NCBI GenBank assembly: GCA_013205335.1
Contig: JABMNB010000555.1
Span: 1-5,066 of the forward strand
Length of the DNA: 5,066 nucleotides
Reading direction: 5' to 3'
Source of the DNA: Rhodospirillales bacterium
Lineage (GTDB): Bacteria; Pseudomonadota; Alphaproteobacteria; Reyranellales; Reyranellaceae
Position numbers and translations under genes: made by a program. Each line of letters opens with the position of its first letter. Position 1 is the stretch's first letter. The notes beneath the pieces were generated by a model. The model did not search any database. It worked only from the letters and a program-made list of their open reading frames with translations, and was not told the origin of the DNA. This document shows, one piece after another, positions 1-5,066 of this stretch.

Positions 1-1
1 C

Positions 2-874
2 GACGAGGCGGGCGAGGAGCCGGATGACGAAAAATCCGACAGCGAGCCAGACGACGATGTCGACGACAAGCCCGCGAAGGCTTCTGCCGTAGAGGACGTT
101 TCAGCGCCGGAAGCGGCCGTCGAGAGCGTCGTGTTCGAGACAATAGCCGGCGAAGCTGTTGCGATCGCCGCCATTGCCACGGCCGCCGTTGCTGTCGCGG
201 CTATTCCCGAAGGCCACATCACGGACGTCGTGTCGCCCGACCATGCCCAGCATCTGCGCCTGCTCGAGGCGCTGGTCTTTGCCGGCACCCAGGCGCTCGA
301 CGAGAAGGAGCTGGCCGATCGCCTGCCCAACGACGCCGATGTGAAGCGCCTGCTGGCCGACCTCGCCGAGATGTATGCCGGCCGCGGCGTGAACCTCGTG
401 CAGGTGGCGGGTGGCTATGCCTTCCGCACCGCGTCGGATCTGTCGGAGAAGCTCAAGATCGAGCGGCCCGTGACGCGCAAACTGTCGCGGGCCTCGGTCG
501 AGACGCTGGCGATCATCGCCTATCACCAGCCGGTGACACGCGCGGAGATCGAGCAGGTCCGCGGCGTCGGGCTCAGCAAGGGCACGCTCGACCTGCTCTT
601 CGAACAGAACTGGATCAAGCCGATGGGCCGCCGGCGCGCGCCCGGCAAGCCCGTGACCTGGGGCACGACCGATTTCTTTCTCGAACATTTCGGCCTGCCG
701 AGCCTCGACGATCTGCCGGGCCAGGAGGAATTGAAGGCCGCCGGGCTCCTGGATGCACGCTCGCAGCCCCCCATTTTCAGGCCGGACGAGCCTGATCTGC
801 CGCTCGATCCGGCGGACGACGAGGCCGACGAACCGCTTGCCGTCGAGGAAGCCACCGGGGAGCCGGGGCGCTGA
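2..874 (+). CDS. scpB: Segregation and condensation protein B (ScpB), start not visible
   Basis: ScpB dimerises and binds ScpA, and with it regulates the SMC ATPase in the condensin-like complex that organises and segregates the chromosome; it acts in the cytoplasm on DNA. Counting from an in-frame GTG at 131, a first winged-helix region spans about residues 38-110 (HLRLLEALVFAG, then GGYAFRT) and a second about 117-196. The second holds the family's strongest signature: LSRASVETLAIIAYHQPVTR, EIEQVRGV, a GR...PGKP segment, WGTTDFFLEHFGL and SLDDLP. The C-terminal tail (about 212-247) is acidic and proline-rich. The frame is open without a stop from base 2, so the true start may lie left of the window. 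The 43 codons before GTG 131 are highly acidic (18 Asp/Glu) and are followed by an Ala/Val/Ile-rich linker. Other possible starts are GTG 131 and GTG 230; neither has a well-spaced Shine-Dalgarno sequence. Identity is secure; the start is not. scpA is expected just upstream but is not visible. Confidence 0.93.
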   Translation, partial: DEAGEEPDDEKSDSEPDDDVDDKPAKASAVEDVSAPEAAVESVVFETIAGEAVAIAAIATAAVAVAAIPEGHITDVVSPDHAQHLRLLEALVFAGTQALDEKELADRLPNDADVKRLLADLAEMYAGRGVNLVQVAGGYAFRTASDLSEKLKIERPVTRKLSRASVETLAIIAYHQPVTRAEIEQVRGVGLSKGTLDLLFEQNWIKPMGRRRAPGKPVTWGTTDFFLEHFGLPSLDDLPGQEELKAAGLLDARSQPPIFRPDEPDLPLDPADDEADEPLAVEEATGEPGR

Positions 875-880
875 CGCCCC
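865..880 (+). terminator. Small GC hairpin over the scpB stop codon (weak terminator candidate)
   Basis: A perfect 6-bp inverted repeat, GGGGCG (865-870) and CGCCCC (875-880), flanks a 4-nt loop CTGA that contains the scpB TGA stop. No run of T follows (the next bases are AGAACCACCTTATT), so it is not a canonical intrinsic terminator. It could pause RNA polymerase, protect a 3' end, or be a chance product of high GC content. Confidence 0.25.
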
Positions 881-901
881 AGAACCACCTTATTCGACAG
901 G

Positions 902-931
902 TTGCCGGGCCGTCGTAGCGGATGCCATACT
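902..931 (+). promoter_or_regulatory. Weak sigma-70-like promoter candidate upstream of tatA
   Basis: The 111-bp gap between scpB and tatA (875-985) is the longest non-coding stretch here and so the likeliest place for a tat operon promoter. The best pair I can find is TTGCCG (902-907) and CATACT (926-931), 18 bp apart. They match the TTGACA and TATAAT consensus at about 3 of 6 and 4 of 6 positions. The match is weak, and transcription could equally read through from scpB. No clear operator or riboswitch was seen in the gap. Confidence 0.22.
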
Positions 932-985
932 CCGCCCTCGTAAATCAGACACGCCGATTGCAATCTATCTTGGGAGCATTTTGAA

Positions 986-1255
986 ATGGGTAGCTTCAGC
1001 ATATGGCACTGGCTGATCGTGCTGGCCGTCGTGCTGCTGCTGTTCGGCGGTCGCGGCAAGATCTCGCAGCTCATGGGCGACTTCGGCAAGGGCCTCTCGG
1101 CCTTCAAGAAGGGCATCGGAGCTGGACCTGAGGAAACGCCGCCGGCCCAGCCGGGCACACAGCCGGGCGATTCGGCCAAGCCGATCTCGGCTCAGGCAAC
1201 GACTACCCCGCCGGGCGGTCAAGCCCATCACCAGGACAGCGCCGCCAAGGTTTGA
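986..1255 (+). CDS. tatA: Sec-independent protein translocase subunit TatA
   Basis: TatA is the small, abundant Tat subunit that is recruited to the substrate-loaded TatBC complex and oligomerises to let folded RR-signal proteins cross the inner membrane. The 89-residue protein has the standard plan. A short periplasmic N-terminus leads into one transmembrane helix (about 6-20, IWHWLIVLAVVLLLF). The conserved Phe20-Gly21 hinge follows, then an amphipathic helix rich in Gly and Lys (about 24-44, KISQLMGDFGKGLSAFKKG, including the conserved Phe40). The remainder is a Pro/Gln/Ala-rich tail, probably disordered and cytoplasmic. His8 occupies the polar position near the start of the membrane helix. 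The start is ATG 986, with a good ribosome-binding site GGGAG at 972-976 and 9 nt spacing. tatB follows 26 bp downstream. The HWLIVL helix start and the following tatB separate it from a stand-alone TatE-like paralogue. Confidence 0.96.
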   Translation: MGSFSIWHWLIVLAVVLLLFGGRGKISQLMGDFGKGLSAFKKGIGAGPEETPPAQPGTQPGDSAKPISAQATTTPPGGQAHHQDSAAKV

Positions 1256-1262
1256 GCGGCGT
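1239..1262 (+). other. GC inverted repeat around the tatA stop codon
   Basis: CGCCGC (1240-1245) is the exact reverse complement of GCGGCG (1256-1261), and an outer G1239/T1262 could add a G-U pair in RNA. The 10-nt loop CAAGGTTTGA contains the tatA TGA. There is no T-tract, so it is not a terminator in the usual sense. A role in mRNA processing or in the ratio of TatA to TatB is speculative; chance in GC-rich DNA is a real alternative. Confidence 0.25.
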
Positions 1263-1281
1263 CGCGAGGGCCTGACCGGCC

Positions 1282-1800
1282 ATGTTCGGTATCGATAGTC
1301 CTGAGCTTCTGGTTATCGCGGTGGTGGCGCTCGTCGTCGTGGGCCCGAAGGAGCTGCCTGGCCTTCTGCGCGGCTGGGGCAAATGGATGGCCCAGATGCG
1401 CGGCATGGCGTCGGAATTCCGCGGCCATGTCGACGAGATGGTGCGCCAGGCCGACCTCGACGACGTGAAGAAGCAGCTCGCGGCCACCCCCGGCCTCGAC
1501 CTGCAGGCGCTCGACCCGACGCGCGAGATCAAGAGCGCGCTGCAGGAGGGCATGGCCGAGGGCGAAAAGGCCATGGCCGAGGCCAAGGCGCATTTCGACA
1601 ATCCCCTGGTCGACAATCCTCTGGTCCAGCCGGAATCTGCACCCCAGATTGCCGCCGAACCGGCGCCCGGGACGGCTCAGGTCGTCGCGGAAACGACGCC
1701 TGCTGCGGCCGAAACCGTCGCAGACGCCGCGCCAGTCCTTGCCGAGATTGCGCCGCCCGCAGGCGAAGAGAAGCCCGCCCGAGCCGTCGCGGCGGGCTAG
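1282..1800 (+). CDS. tatB: Sec-independent protein translocase subunit TatB
   Basis: TatB partners TatC to form the receptor for twin-arginine signal peptides at the inner membrane. The 172-residue protein opens with the TatB hallmark MFGIDSPELLVIAVVALVVVGPKELP: conserved Glu8 in the membrane helix (about 7-20), the Gly21-Pro22 hinge and the GPKELP motif. A long amphipathic/coiled helix (about 24-68) follows, including WGKWMAQMRGMASEFRGHVDEMVRQADLDDVKKQL. The distal half is variable and rich in Ala, Pro and Glu, with short internal repeats (MAEGEKA/MAEAKAH and DNPLV/DNPLV), and is probably flexible in the cytoplasm. The start is ATG 1282, preceded by GAGGG at 1266-1270 (11-nt spacing). The length is typical for alphaproteobacterial TatB. 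The N-terminal Glu8 and GPKELP distinguish it from TatA. Confidence 0.96.
   Translation: MFGIDSPELLVIAVVALVVVGPKELPGLLRGWGKWMAQMRGMASEFRGHVDEMVRQADLDDVKKQLAATPGLDLQALDPTREIKSALQEGMAEGEKAMAEAKAHFDNPLVDNPLVQPESAPQIAAEPAPGTAQVVAETTPAAAETVADAAPVLAEIAPPAGEEKPARAVAAG
1551..1592 (+). repeat. Imperfect 21-bp repeat inside tatB
   Basis: The 10-mer CATGGCCGAG occurs at 1551-1560 and again at 1572-1581, 21 bp apart and in frame. It gives the heptads MAEGEKA and MAEAKAH, which fit continuation of a helix. Probably an old in-frame duplication that has diverged. Confidence 0.55.
1597..1626 (+). repeat. 15-bp in-frame tandem repeat inside tatB
   Basis: GACAATCCCCTGGTC (1597-1611) is followed at once by GACAATCCTCTGGTC (1612-1626). 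The copies differ at one position, the third base of the Pro codon, so the protein repeats DNPLV exactly (residues 106-115). The near identity suggests a fairly recent slippage duplication in the variable tail of TatB. Confidence 0.85.
1772..1798 (+). terminator. 8-bp GC hairpin at the 3' end of tatB (attenuator or processing candidate)
   Basis: AGCCCGCC (1772-1779) and GGCGGGCT (1791-1798) are perfect reverse complements around an 11-nt loop (1780-1790). The last base of the stem is the T of the tatB TAG stop. This is the longest perfect stem I found near a gene end in the window. It sits before the 69-bp tatB-tatC gap. No T-run follows (AGCGCCAACTTGCGC), so classical intrinsic termination is unlikely; partial attenuation, RNase protection or chance are the options. 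Confidence 0.3.
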
Positions 1801-1869
1801 CGCCAACTTGCGCTTTGAATTGCGCGCCAAAGGGCGGCATAACGCGGCTCCCATTCGGCGACGTGAATA

Positions 1870-2694
1870 GTGACCCAAGCGCACGACGGACCTGAAGACG
1901 ACAAGCCGATGCCGCTGCTCGACCACCTGGTCGAGCTGCGCAAGCGCATGATCTATGCTTTGCTTTGCTTCTTCGCCGTCTTCTTCGTCTCCTTCTACTT
2001 CGCCCGGCCGATCTTCTCGTTCCTGATCCAGCCGGCGCTGGCCGATGGCTACAAGGTCGTCGTCCTCGACATCTTCGAGTTCTTCTTCGTCACGGTGAAA
2101 CTGTCGGCCTTCGTGGCGCTGATCGTGGGCTTCCCGCTGATCGCGGTGCAGATCTGGCTGTTCGTCGCCCCGGGACTCTATCGCCACGAGCAGCGCGCCT
2201 TCGTGCCGTTCCTCGTCGCCACGCCGTTCATGTTCTATGCCGGCTGCGCGCTGATGTATTACGTCGTGCTGCCATACGTGATCAATTTCATGCTGACGCA
2301 GTACGCCCCGCCGGACATCGAGAAGACGCTGCGGTCGTCAGACTATCTCGAACGCATTCTTCAGCTCGTCTTCGCCTTCGGCTTCGCCTTCGAGGTCCCG
2401 GTCCTGCTTACCCTGCTGATCCAGGTCGGCATCACCAGCTCCGAGGGGCTGAAGTCCAAGCGCCGCTATGCCGTCGTCGTGGCCTTCGTCATCGCCGCCG
2501 TTCTGGCGCCGCCCGACGTCGTAAGTCAGATCGCGCTCGCGATCCCCCTGATAGTCTTCTACGAGATAAGCATCCTGATCGGCGGCATGATCGAGCGGAA
2601 GCGTGCGCGTGCGGATAAGGCAACCGAGGAGGCCGAGCGGAAGGCCGAGGAAGAAGAAGAGAAGAAGGCCGGCGAAGCGGCCGGCGGCAGCTAG
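1870..2694 (+). CDS. tatC: Sec-independent protein translocase subunit TatC
   Basis: TatC is the polytopic core of the Tat translocase and binds the RR signal peptide on the cytoplasmic side. The 274-residue protein shows the family landmarks: HLVELRKR (19-26, with Glu22 and Arg24), PGLYRHEQR (101-109, Glu107 corresponding to E. coli Glu103), AFGFAFEVPV (169-178, Glu175), SKRRYAVV (196-203), and APPDVVSQ (213-220, Asp216 and Gln220). Six membrane segments are expected at about 28-46, 78-100, 112-134, 160-184, 200-213 and 220-240. The C-terminus (242-274) is a strongly charged Glu/Lys/Arg/Ala tail. The start is taken as GTG 1870: an in-frame TGA at 1864-1866 rules out anything further upstream, and the acidic leader before MPLLDHL looks TatC-like. 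ATG 1909 is the alternative. Neither has a clear Shine-Dalgarno sequence. GCCGGC occurs at 2668-2673 and 2680-2685 and could fold into a 6-bp stem just before the stop. serS starts 2 bp downstream. Confidence 0.96.
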   Translation: MTQAHDGPEDDKPMPLLDHLVELRKRMIYALLCFFAVFFVSFYFARPIFSFLIQPALADGYKVVVLDIFEFFFVTVKLSAFVALIVGFPLIAVQIWLFVAPGLYRHEQRAFVPFLVATPFMFYAGCALMYYVVLPYVINFMLTQYAPPDIEKTLRSSDYLERILQLVFAFGFAFEVPVLLTLLIQVGITSSEGLKSKRRYAVVVAFVIAAVLAPPDVVSQIALAIPLIVFYEISILIGGMIERKRARADKATEEAERKAEEEEEKKAGEAAGGS

Positions 2695-2696
2695 CC

Positions 2697-3992
2697 ATGC
2701 ATGACATACGTTTCATCCGCGAGAGCCCCGAGGCGTTCGACGCCGGCCTGAAGAAGCGGGGCCTCGCGCCGCTCTCGGCGGAAATCCTGGAAATCGACAA
2801 GCGCCGCCGCGCCGCCATCTCCGACAGCGAATCCATTCAGGCCAGGCGCAAGTCGCTCAGCCAGCAGATCGGCATGGCCAAACGCAAGGGCGAGAACGCC
2901 GATGCAGCCATGGCCGAGGTCGCGTCCCTCGAGCAGAGCCTGAAGAACGGCGAGCACGAGGCCCAGCGTCTCGACGAAGAATTGCGGATCCGCCTCGAAG
3001 TGCTGCCCAACCTGCCGTTCGAGGACGTGCCCGAGGGCGCCGACGAGACCGGCAACGTCGAGATCCGCCGCGTCGGCAACCAGCGCAACTTCAGTTTCCC
3101 GCCGAAGGACCACGTGGCGCTGGGCGAGGCGACCGGCAACATGGATTTTGCCGCCGCGGTGAAGATCTCCGGCTCCCGCTTCGTGTTCCTGAAGGCCCAT
3201 CTCGCTCGCCTGGAGCGGGCGCTGGCGCAATTCATGCTCGACCTGCACACGGTCGAGGGCGGCTACACCGAGGTCAATCCGCCGCTTCTGGTGAAAGACA
3301 CCGCGGTTTACGGCGTCGGCCAGCTTCCCAAATTCGCCGAAGACATGTTCCGTACCGACAACGGCTTCTGGCTGATCCCGACCGCCGAGGTTTCGCTCAC
3401 CAACCTGGTGAACGACATGGTGCTCGACGAGAAGGAACTCCCGCTGCGCTTCACGGCGTTCACGCCCTGCTTCCGCTCCGAGGCGGGGTCGGCCGGCAAG
3501 GACACGCGCGGCATGATCCGCCAGCATCAGTTCCCCAAGGTCGAGCTGGTGAGCATCACCACCCCCGAACAGTCGGCCGCCGAGCACGAGCGCATGACGG
3601 GCTGCGCGGAAGAAGTGCTGAAGCGCCTCGGTCTCGCCTATCGCACCGTGGTGCTGTGCGGCGGCGACATGGGCTTCGGGTCGCGCAAGACCTACGACAT
3701 CGAGGTCTGGCTGCCCGGCCAGAACGCCTATCGCGAGATTTCGAGCTGCTCGAACATGGGCGACTTCCAGGCCCGCCGCATGAACTCGCGCTATCGACCC
3801 GGTGAAGGGAAGGGAACGCGCTTCCTGTATACGCTGAACGGCTCGGCCCTGGCGGTCGGCCGCACCCTGGTCGCGGTGCTGGAAAACTATCAGAACGAGG
3901 ACGGCTCCGTGACCGTGCCCGACGCGCTGCGCCCCTACATGGGCGGGCTGGAACTCATCCCGGCGCCCCTTGGGACGGGCGACAGGAAATGA
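2697..3992 (+). CDS. serS: Serine--tRNA ligase (SerRS)
   Basis: Class II aminoacyl-tRNA synthetase that activates serine with ATP and charges tRNA-Ser (and tRNA-Sec where present) in the cytoplasm. The 431-residue length is normal. The N-terminus MHDIRFIRE leads into a helical coiled-coil arm (about 30-100), rich in Arg, Lys, Gln and Glu, which in this family contacts the long variable arm of the tRNA. The catalytic core follows. Motif 1 lies around GGYTEVNPPLLV (188-199). The serine-binding TAEVSLTN is at 229-236 (Thr229, Glu231). Motif 2 starts at FTPCFRSEAGSAGKDTRG (255-272), continues through RQHQFPKVE (275-283) and includes Arg260. SSCSNMGDFQARR is at 349-361. Motif 3, NGSALAVGRTLVAVLENYQ (381-399), includes Arg389. 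All key residues are present. The start at ATG 2697 lies 2 bp after the tatC stop with no strong ribosome-binding site, which suggests reinitiation by ribosomes finishing tatC. Confidence 0.98.
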   Translation: MHDIRFIRESPEAFDAGLKKRGLAPLSAEILEIDKRRRAAISDSESIQARRKSLSQQIGMAKRKGENADAAMAEVASLEQSLKNGEHEAQRLDEELRIRLEVLPNLPFEDVPEGADETGNVEIRRVGNQRNFSFPPKDHVALGEATGNMDFAAAVKISGSRFVFLKAHLARLERALAQFMLDLHTVEGGYTEVNPPLLVKDTAVYGVGQLPKFAEDMFRTDNGFWLIPTAEVSLTNLVNDMVLDEKELPLRFTAFTPCFRSEAGSAGKDTRGMIRQHQFPKVELVSITTPEQSAAEHERMTGCAEEVLKRLGLAYRTVVLCGGDMGFGSRKTYDIEVWLPGQNAYREISSCSNMGDFQARRMNSRYRPGEGKGTRFLYTLNGSALAVGRTLVAVLENYQNEDGSVTVPDALRPYMGGLELIPAPLGTGDRK

Positions 3993-4786
3993 AGGTCGCC
4001 AACCTCGCGAAGGCGCGCATTCTCGTCACCAACGACGACGGCATCCACGCGCCGGGCCTCGAGGCGCTGGTCGAGATCGCCACGCAGCTGTCGAGCGACG
4101 TCTGGATCGTGGCGCCCGAGGTCAATCAGAGCGGCGCCGGCCATTCGCTGTCGCTGTCCCGGCCGATCCGTGCCCGCGAGGTCAGCGAGGGAAAATTCGC
4201 GATCGACGGCACGCCGACCGACTGCGTGCTGTTCGCCGTCAAGCACCTGATGAAGGACCGCAAGCCCGACCTCGTTCTGTCGGGCGTCAATCGGGGCACC
4301 AACATCGCCGACGACGTGACCTATTCGGGCACCATCGCGGCGGCCATGGAAGGCTGCCTGCTGGGCATCCCGTCGATCGCCTTCAGCCAGGCCTCGACCC
4401 ACGATCATCCGGTGAAGTGGGGCACCGCGACCGCCCATGGCGCCGCCGTGGCGCGCCGGGTGCTGGCGCTCGACTGGCCGCGCAACGTGCTGATCAACGT
4501 GAATTTCCCCGACGTCGTCGCGGGGTCGGTGCAGGGCGTGAGGGTCACGCACACCGGCACGCGCGGGTTCGGCGGTCACATCGTCGAGCGCAAGGACCCG
4601 CGCGGCGGCACCTACTACTGGATCGGCTACGCCCCGCAGGAGAGCGAGATCGACGCTGCGAGCGACATCGCCGCCGTCCGCTCGGGCCACATCTCGGTGA
4701 CCCCGCTGCACCTCGACCTGACCCACGAGAGCATGCGCCGCAAGCTCGTCGCGGAGTTCGAAGCGGCTCCCCTCGACGTCGACTAG
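3989..4786 (+). CDS. surE: 5'/3'-nucleotidase SurE
   Basis: SurE is a metal-dependent phosphatase that dephosphorylates nucleoside 5'- and 3'-monophosphates and, in some species, short polyphosphate; it is linked to stationary-phase and stress survival. The 265-residue protein has the whole family signature. ILVTNDDGIHAPGL (11-24) carries the metal-binding Asp16 and Asp17. APEVNQSGAGHSLSL (42-56) carries Ser48. DGTPTDCV is at 73-80. LVLSGVNRGTNIADDVTYSGTIAAAMEG (95-122) carries Asn101. NVNFPD is at 170-175, followed by a C-terminal region with RGGTYYWIGYAP (205-216) and ISVTPLHLDLT (235-245), which closes the fold. The start ATG 3989 overlaps the serS TGA stop as ATGA. AGGA at 3984-3987 is too close to act as a normal ribosome-binding site and GGGACGGG (3972-3979) is better spaced, so coupling to serS is likely. 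Its neighbour pcm is the usual functional partner. Confidence 0.98.
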   Translation: MKVANLAKARILVTNDDGIHAPGLEALVEIATQLSSDVWIVAPEVNQSGAGHSLSLSRPIRAREVSEGKFAIDGTPTDCVLFAVKHLMKDRKPDLVLSGVNRGTNIADDVTYSGTIAAAMEGCLLGIPSIAFSQASTHDHPVKWGTATAHGAAVARRVLALDWPRNVLINVNFPDVVAGSVQGVRVTHTGTRGFGGHIVERKDPRGGTYYWIGYAPQESEIDAASDIAAVRSGHISVTPLHLDLTHESMRRKLVAEFEAAPLDVD

Positions 4787-4790
4787 GGGG
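4769..4790 (+). promoter_or_regulatory. pcm ribosome-binding site that can pair with the end of surE
   Basis: AGGGGG (4785-4790), starting inside the surE TAG stop, is a strong Shine-Dalgarno-like sequence 4 nt before GTG 4795. CCCCT (4769-4773) in the last surE codons is the exact complement of AGGGG (4785-4789). The 11-nt loop between them overlaps the palindrome TCGACGTCGA (4773-4782). In mRNA this could hide the pcm ribosome-binding site until a ribosome reaches the surE stop, which would couple the two genes. The pairing is seen; the coupling is inferred. Confidence 0.4.
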
Positions 4791-4794
4791 CGAC

Positions 4795-5066
4795 GTGAAC
4801 GTCCCCGCCATGCAGCGGCTGATCGCCGAACTGCGCAACTCGGGCATAGCCGACGAGAACGTGCTGGCGGCCATCGCCTCGGTCGACCGCGAACGCTTCG
4901 TGTCGCAGACCTTCGCCGAGCGCGCCTGGGAGAATACGGCGCTGCCCATCGCCTTCGGCCAGACGATCAGCCAGCCGCTGGTGGTCGCCGCCATGACCGA
5001 AGCGCTGCGCGTCGGCCCACGCATGAAGGTGCTCGAGATCGGCACCGGCTCGGGCTACCAGGCCGC
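4795..5066 (+). CDS. pcm: Protein-L-isoaspartate O-methyltransferase (Pcm), 3' end cut by window
   Basis: Pcm methylates L-isoaspartyl residues in aged proteins with S-adenosylmethionine, starting their repair to normal aspartate; it is a cytoplasmic enzyme often encoded beside surE. The visible 90 residues match the N-terminal half of the family. A helical start MQRLIAELRNSGIADENVLAAIASVDRERFV (6-36) is followed by AWENTALPIAFGQTISQPLVVAAMTEAL (44-71), which contains the TISQP segment of the substrate site. The SAM-binding motif I, VLEIGTGSGYQA (79-90), follows. The frame is open to the right edge, where about half of a typical 210-220 residue protein is missing. GTG 4795 is preferred as start because AGGGGG lies just ahead; ATG 4810 (codon 6) is possible but has no ribosome-binding site. 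The gene follows surE by 8 bp. Confidence 0.95.
   Translation, partial: MNVPAMQRLIAELRNSGIADENVLAAIASVDRERFVSQTFAERAWENTALPIAFGQTISQPLVVAAMTEALRVGPRMKVLEIGTGSGYQA

Noticed and set aside
1..130. Possible scpA 3' end at the left edge
   Set aside because: The other two forward frames stop at about 25 and 90, and none of the three resembles the ScpA C-terminus; the open frame is continuous with scpB.
101..688. 195-codon - strand frame opposite scpB
   Set aside because: Opposite the conserved winged-helix coding region of scpB; His/Arg/Leu-rich composition and no family resemblance.
958..985. TTGCAA (958-963) as a -35 box for tatA
   Set aside because: A -10 box at normal spacing would fall at about 980-986, on the tatA start codon, leaving no leader for the ribosome-binding site at 972-976.
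1383..1895. 170-codon + strand frame overlapping tatB and the tatB-tatC gap
   Set aside because: Very Arg/Pro/Gly-rich out-of-frame reading of tatB, with no motif. It does cover the 69-bp gap, but nothing indicates expression.
1228..2187. 319-codon open frame on the - strand opposite tatB/tatC
   Set aside because: It lies opposite two clearly recognised genes, has Arg/His/Asp-rich low-complexity composition typical of antisense frames in GC-rich coding DNA, and shows no family motif.
2691..3587. 298-codon open frame on the - strand opposite serS
   Set aside because: It lies fully opposite the SerRS catalytic core, and its composition mirrors the reverse complement of serS codons; no recognisable domain.
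3935..4726. 263-codon open frame on the - strand opposite surE
   Set aside because: Shadow of surE; Arg/Asp/Val/His-rich and without motifs.
1..5066. CRISPR array, tRNA/rRNA, insertion sequence, att site or prophage signal
   Set aside because: No regularly spaced repeats, no tRNA cloverleaf sequence, no transposase-like frame and no terminal repeats were seen; the genes are continuous housekeeping genes with uniform composition.

Overview
The window is a GC-rich, gene-dense stretch of a bacterial chromosome. It carries seven genes, all on the + strand: scpB (start not visible) - tatA - tatB - tatC - serS - surE - pcm (cut by the right edge). This order, with the ScpB segregation protein directly before a tatABC cluster that leads into seryl-tRNA synthetase, SurE and protein L-isoaspartate methyltransferase, is the arrangement I know from Alphaproteobacteria. 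The TatA N-terminus (SIWHWLIVL) and TatB N-terminus (SPELLVIAVVALVVVGPKEL) also look alphaproteobacterial. The GC content would fit a Rhodospirillales- or Reyranella-like organism, but I cannot place it more precisely from sequence alone.

Layout: positions 2-874 encode ScpB, a subunit of the SMC condensin complex. Its reading frame is open to the left edge and begins with a very acidic stretch. A 111-bp gap follows, with a small GC hairpin over the scpB stop and a weak promoter candidate. This is the longest non-coding stretch and the most natural place for a tat promoter. tatA (986-1255) and tatB (1282-1800) are 26 bp apart. tatC (1870-2694) follows after 69 bp and seems to start at GTG without a clear Shine-Dalgarno sequence. 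serS (2697-3992) starts 2 bp after tatC, surE (3989-4786) overlaps serS by an ATGA, and pcm (from GTG 4795) starts 8 bp after surE. The spacing suggests one long transcript, at least from tatA to pcm, with translational coupling from tatC onward.

How the genes work together: TatA, TatB and TatC form the twin-arginine translocase, which exports folded proteins across the inner membrane. TatB and TatC recognise the RR signal peptide and TatA forms the transport path. SerRS charges tRNA-Ser. SurE (a 5'/3'-nucleotidase) and Pcm (repair of isoaspartate-damaged proteins) are a classic pair linked to stress and stationary-phase survival. ScpB acts with ScpA and SMC in chromosome organisation. No biochemical link among the three groups is evident beyond co-transcription.

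I see no undescribed system, mobile element, CRISPR array, RNA gene or sign of transfer here. All genes look intact apart from those cut by the window. The points worth a second look are small: the acidic ScpB N-terminal extension, GC hairpins that straddle several consecutive stop codons (the best at the end of tatB), a pcm ribosome-binding site that can pair with the end of surE, the SD-less tatC start, and a 15-bp in-frame tandem duplication in tatB.
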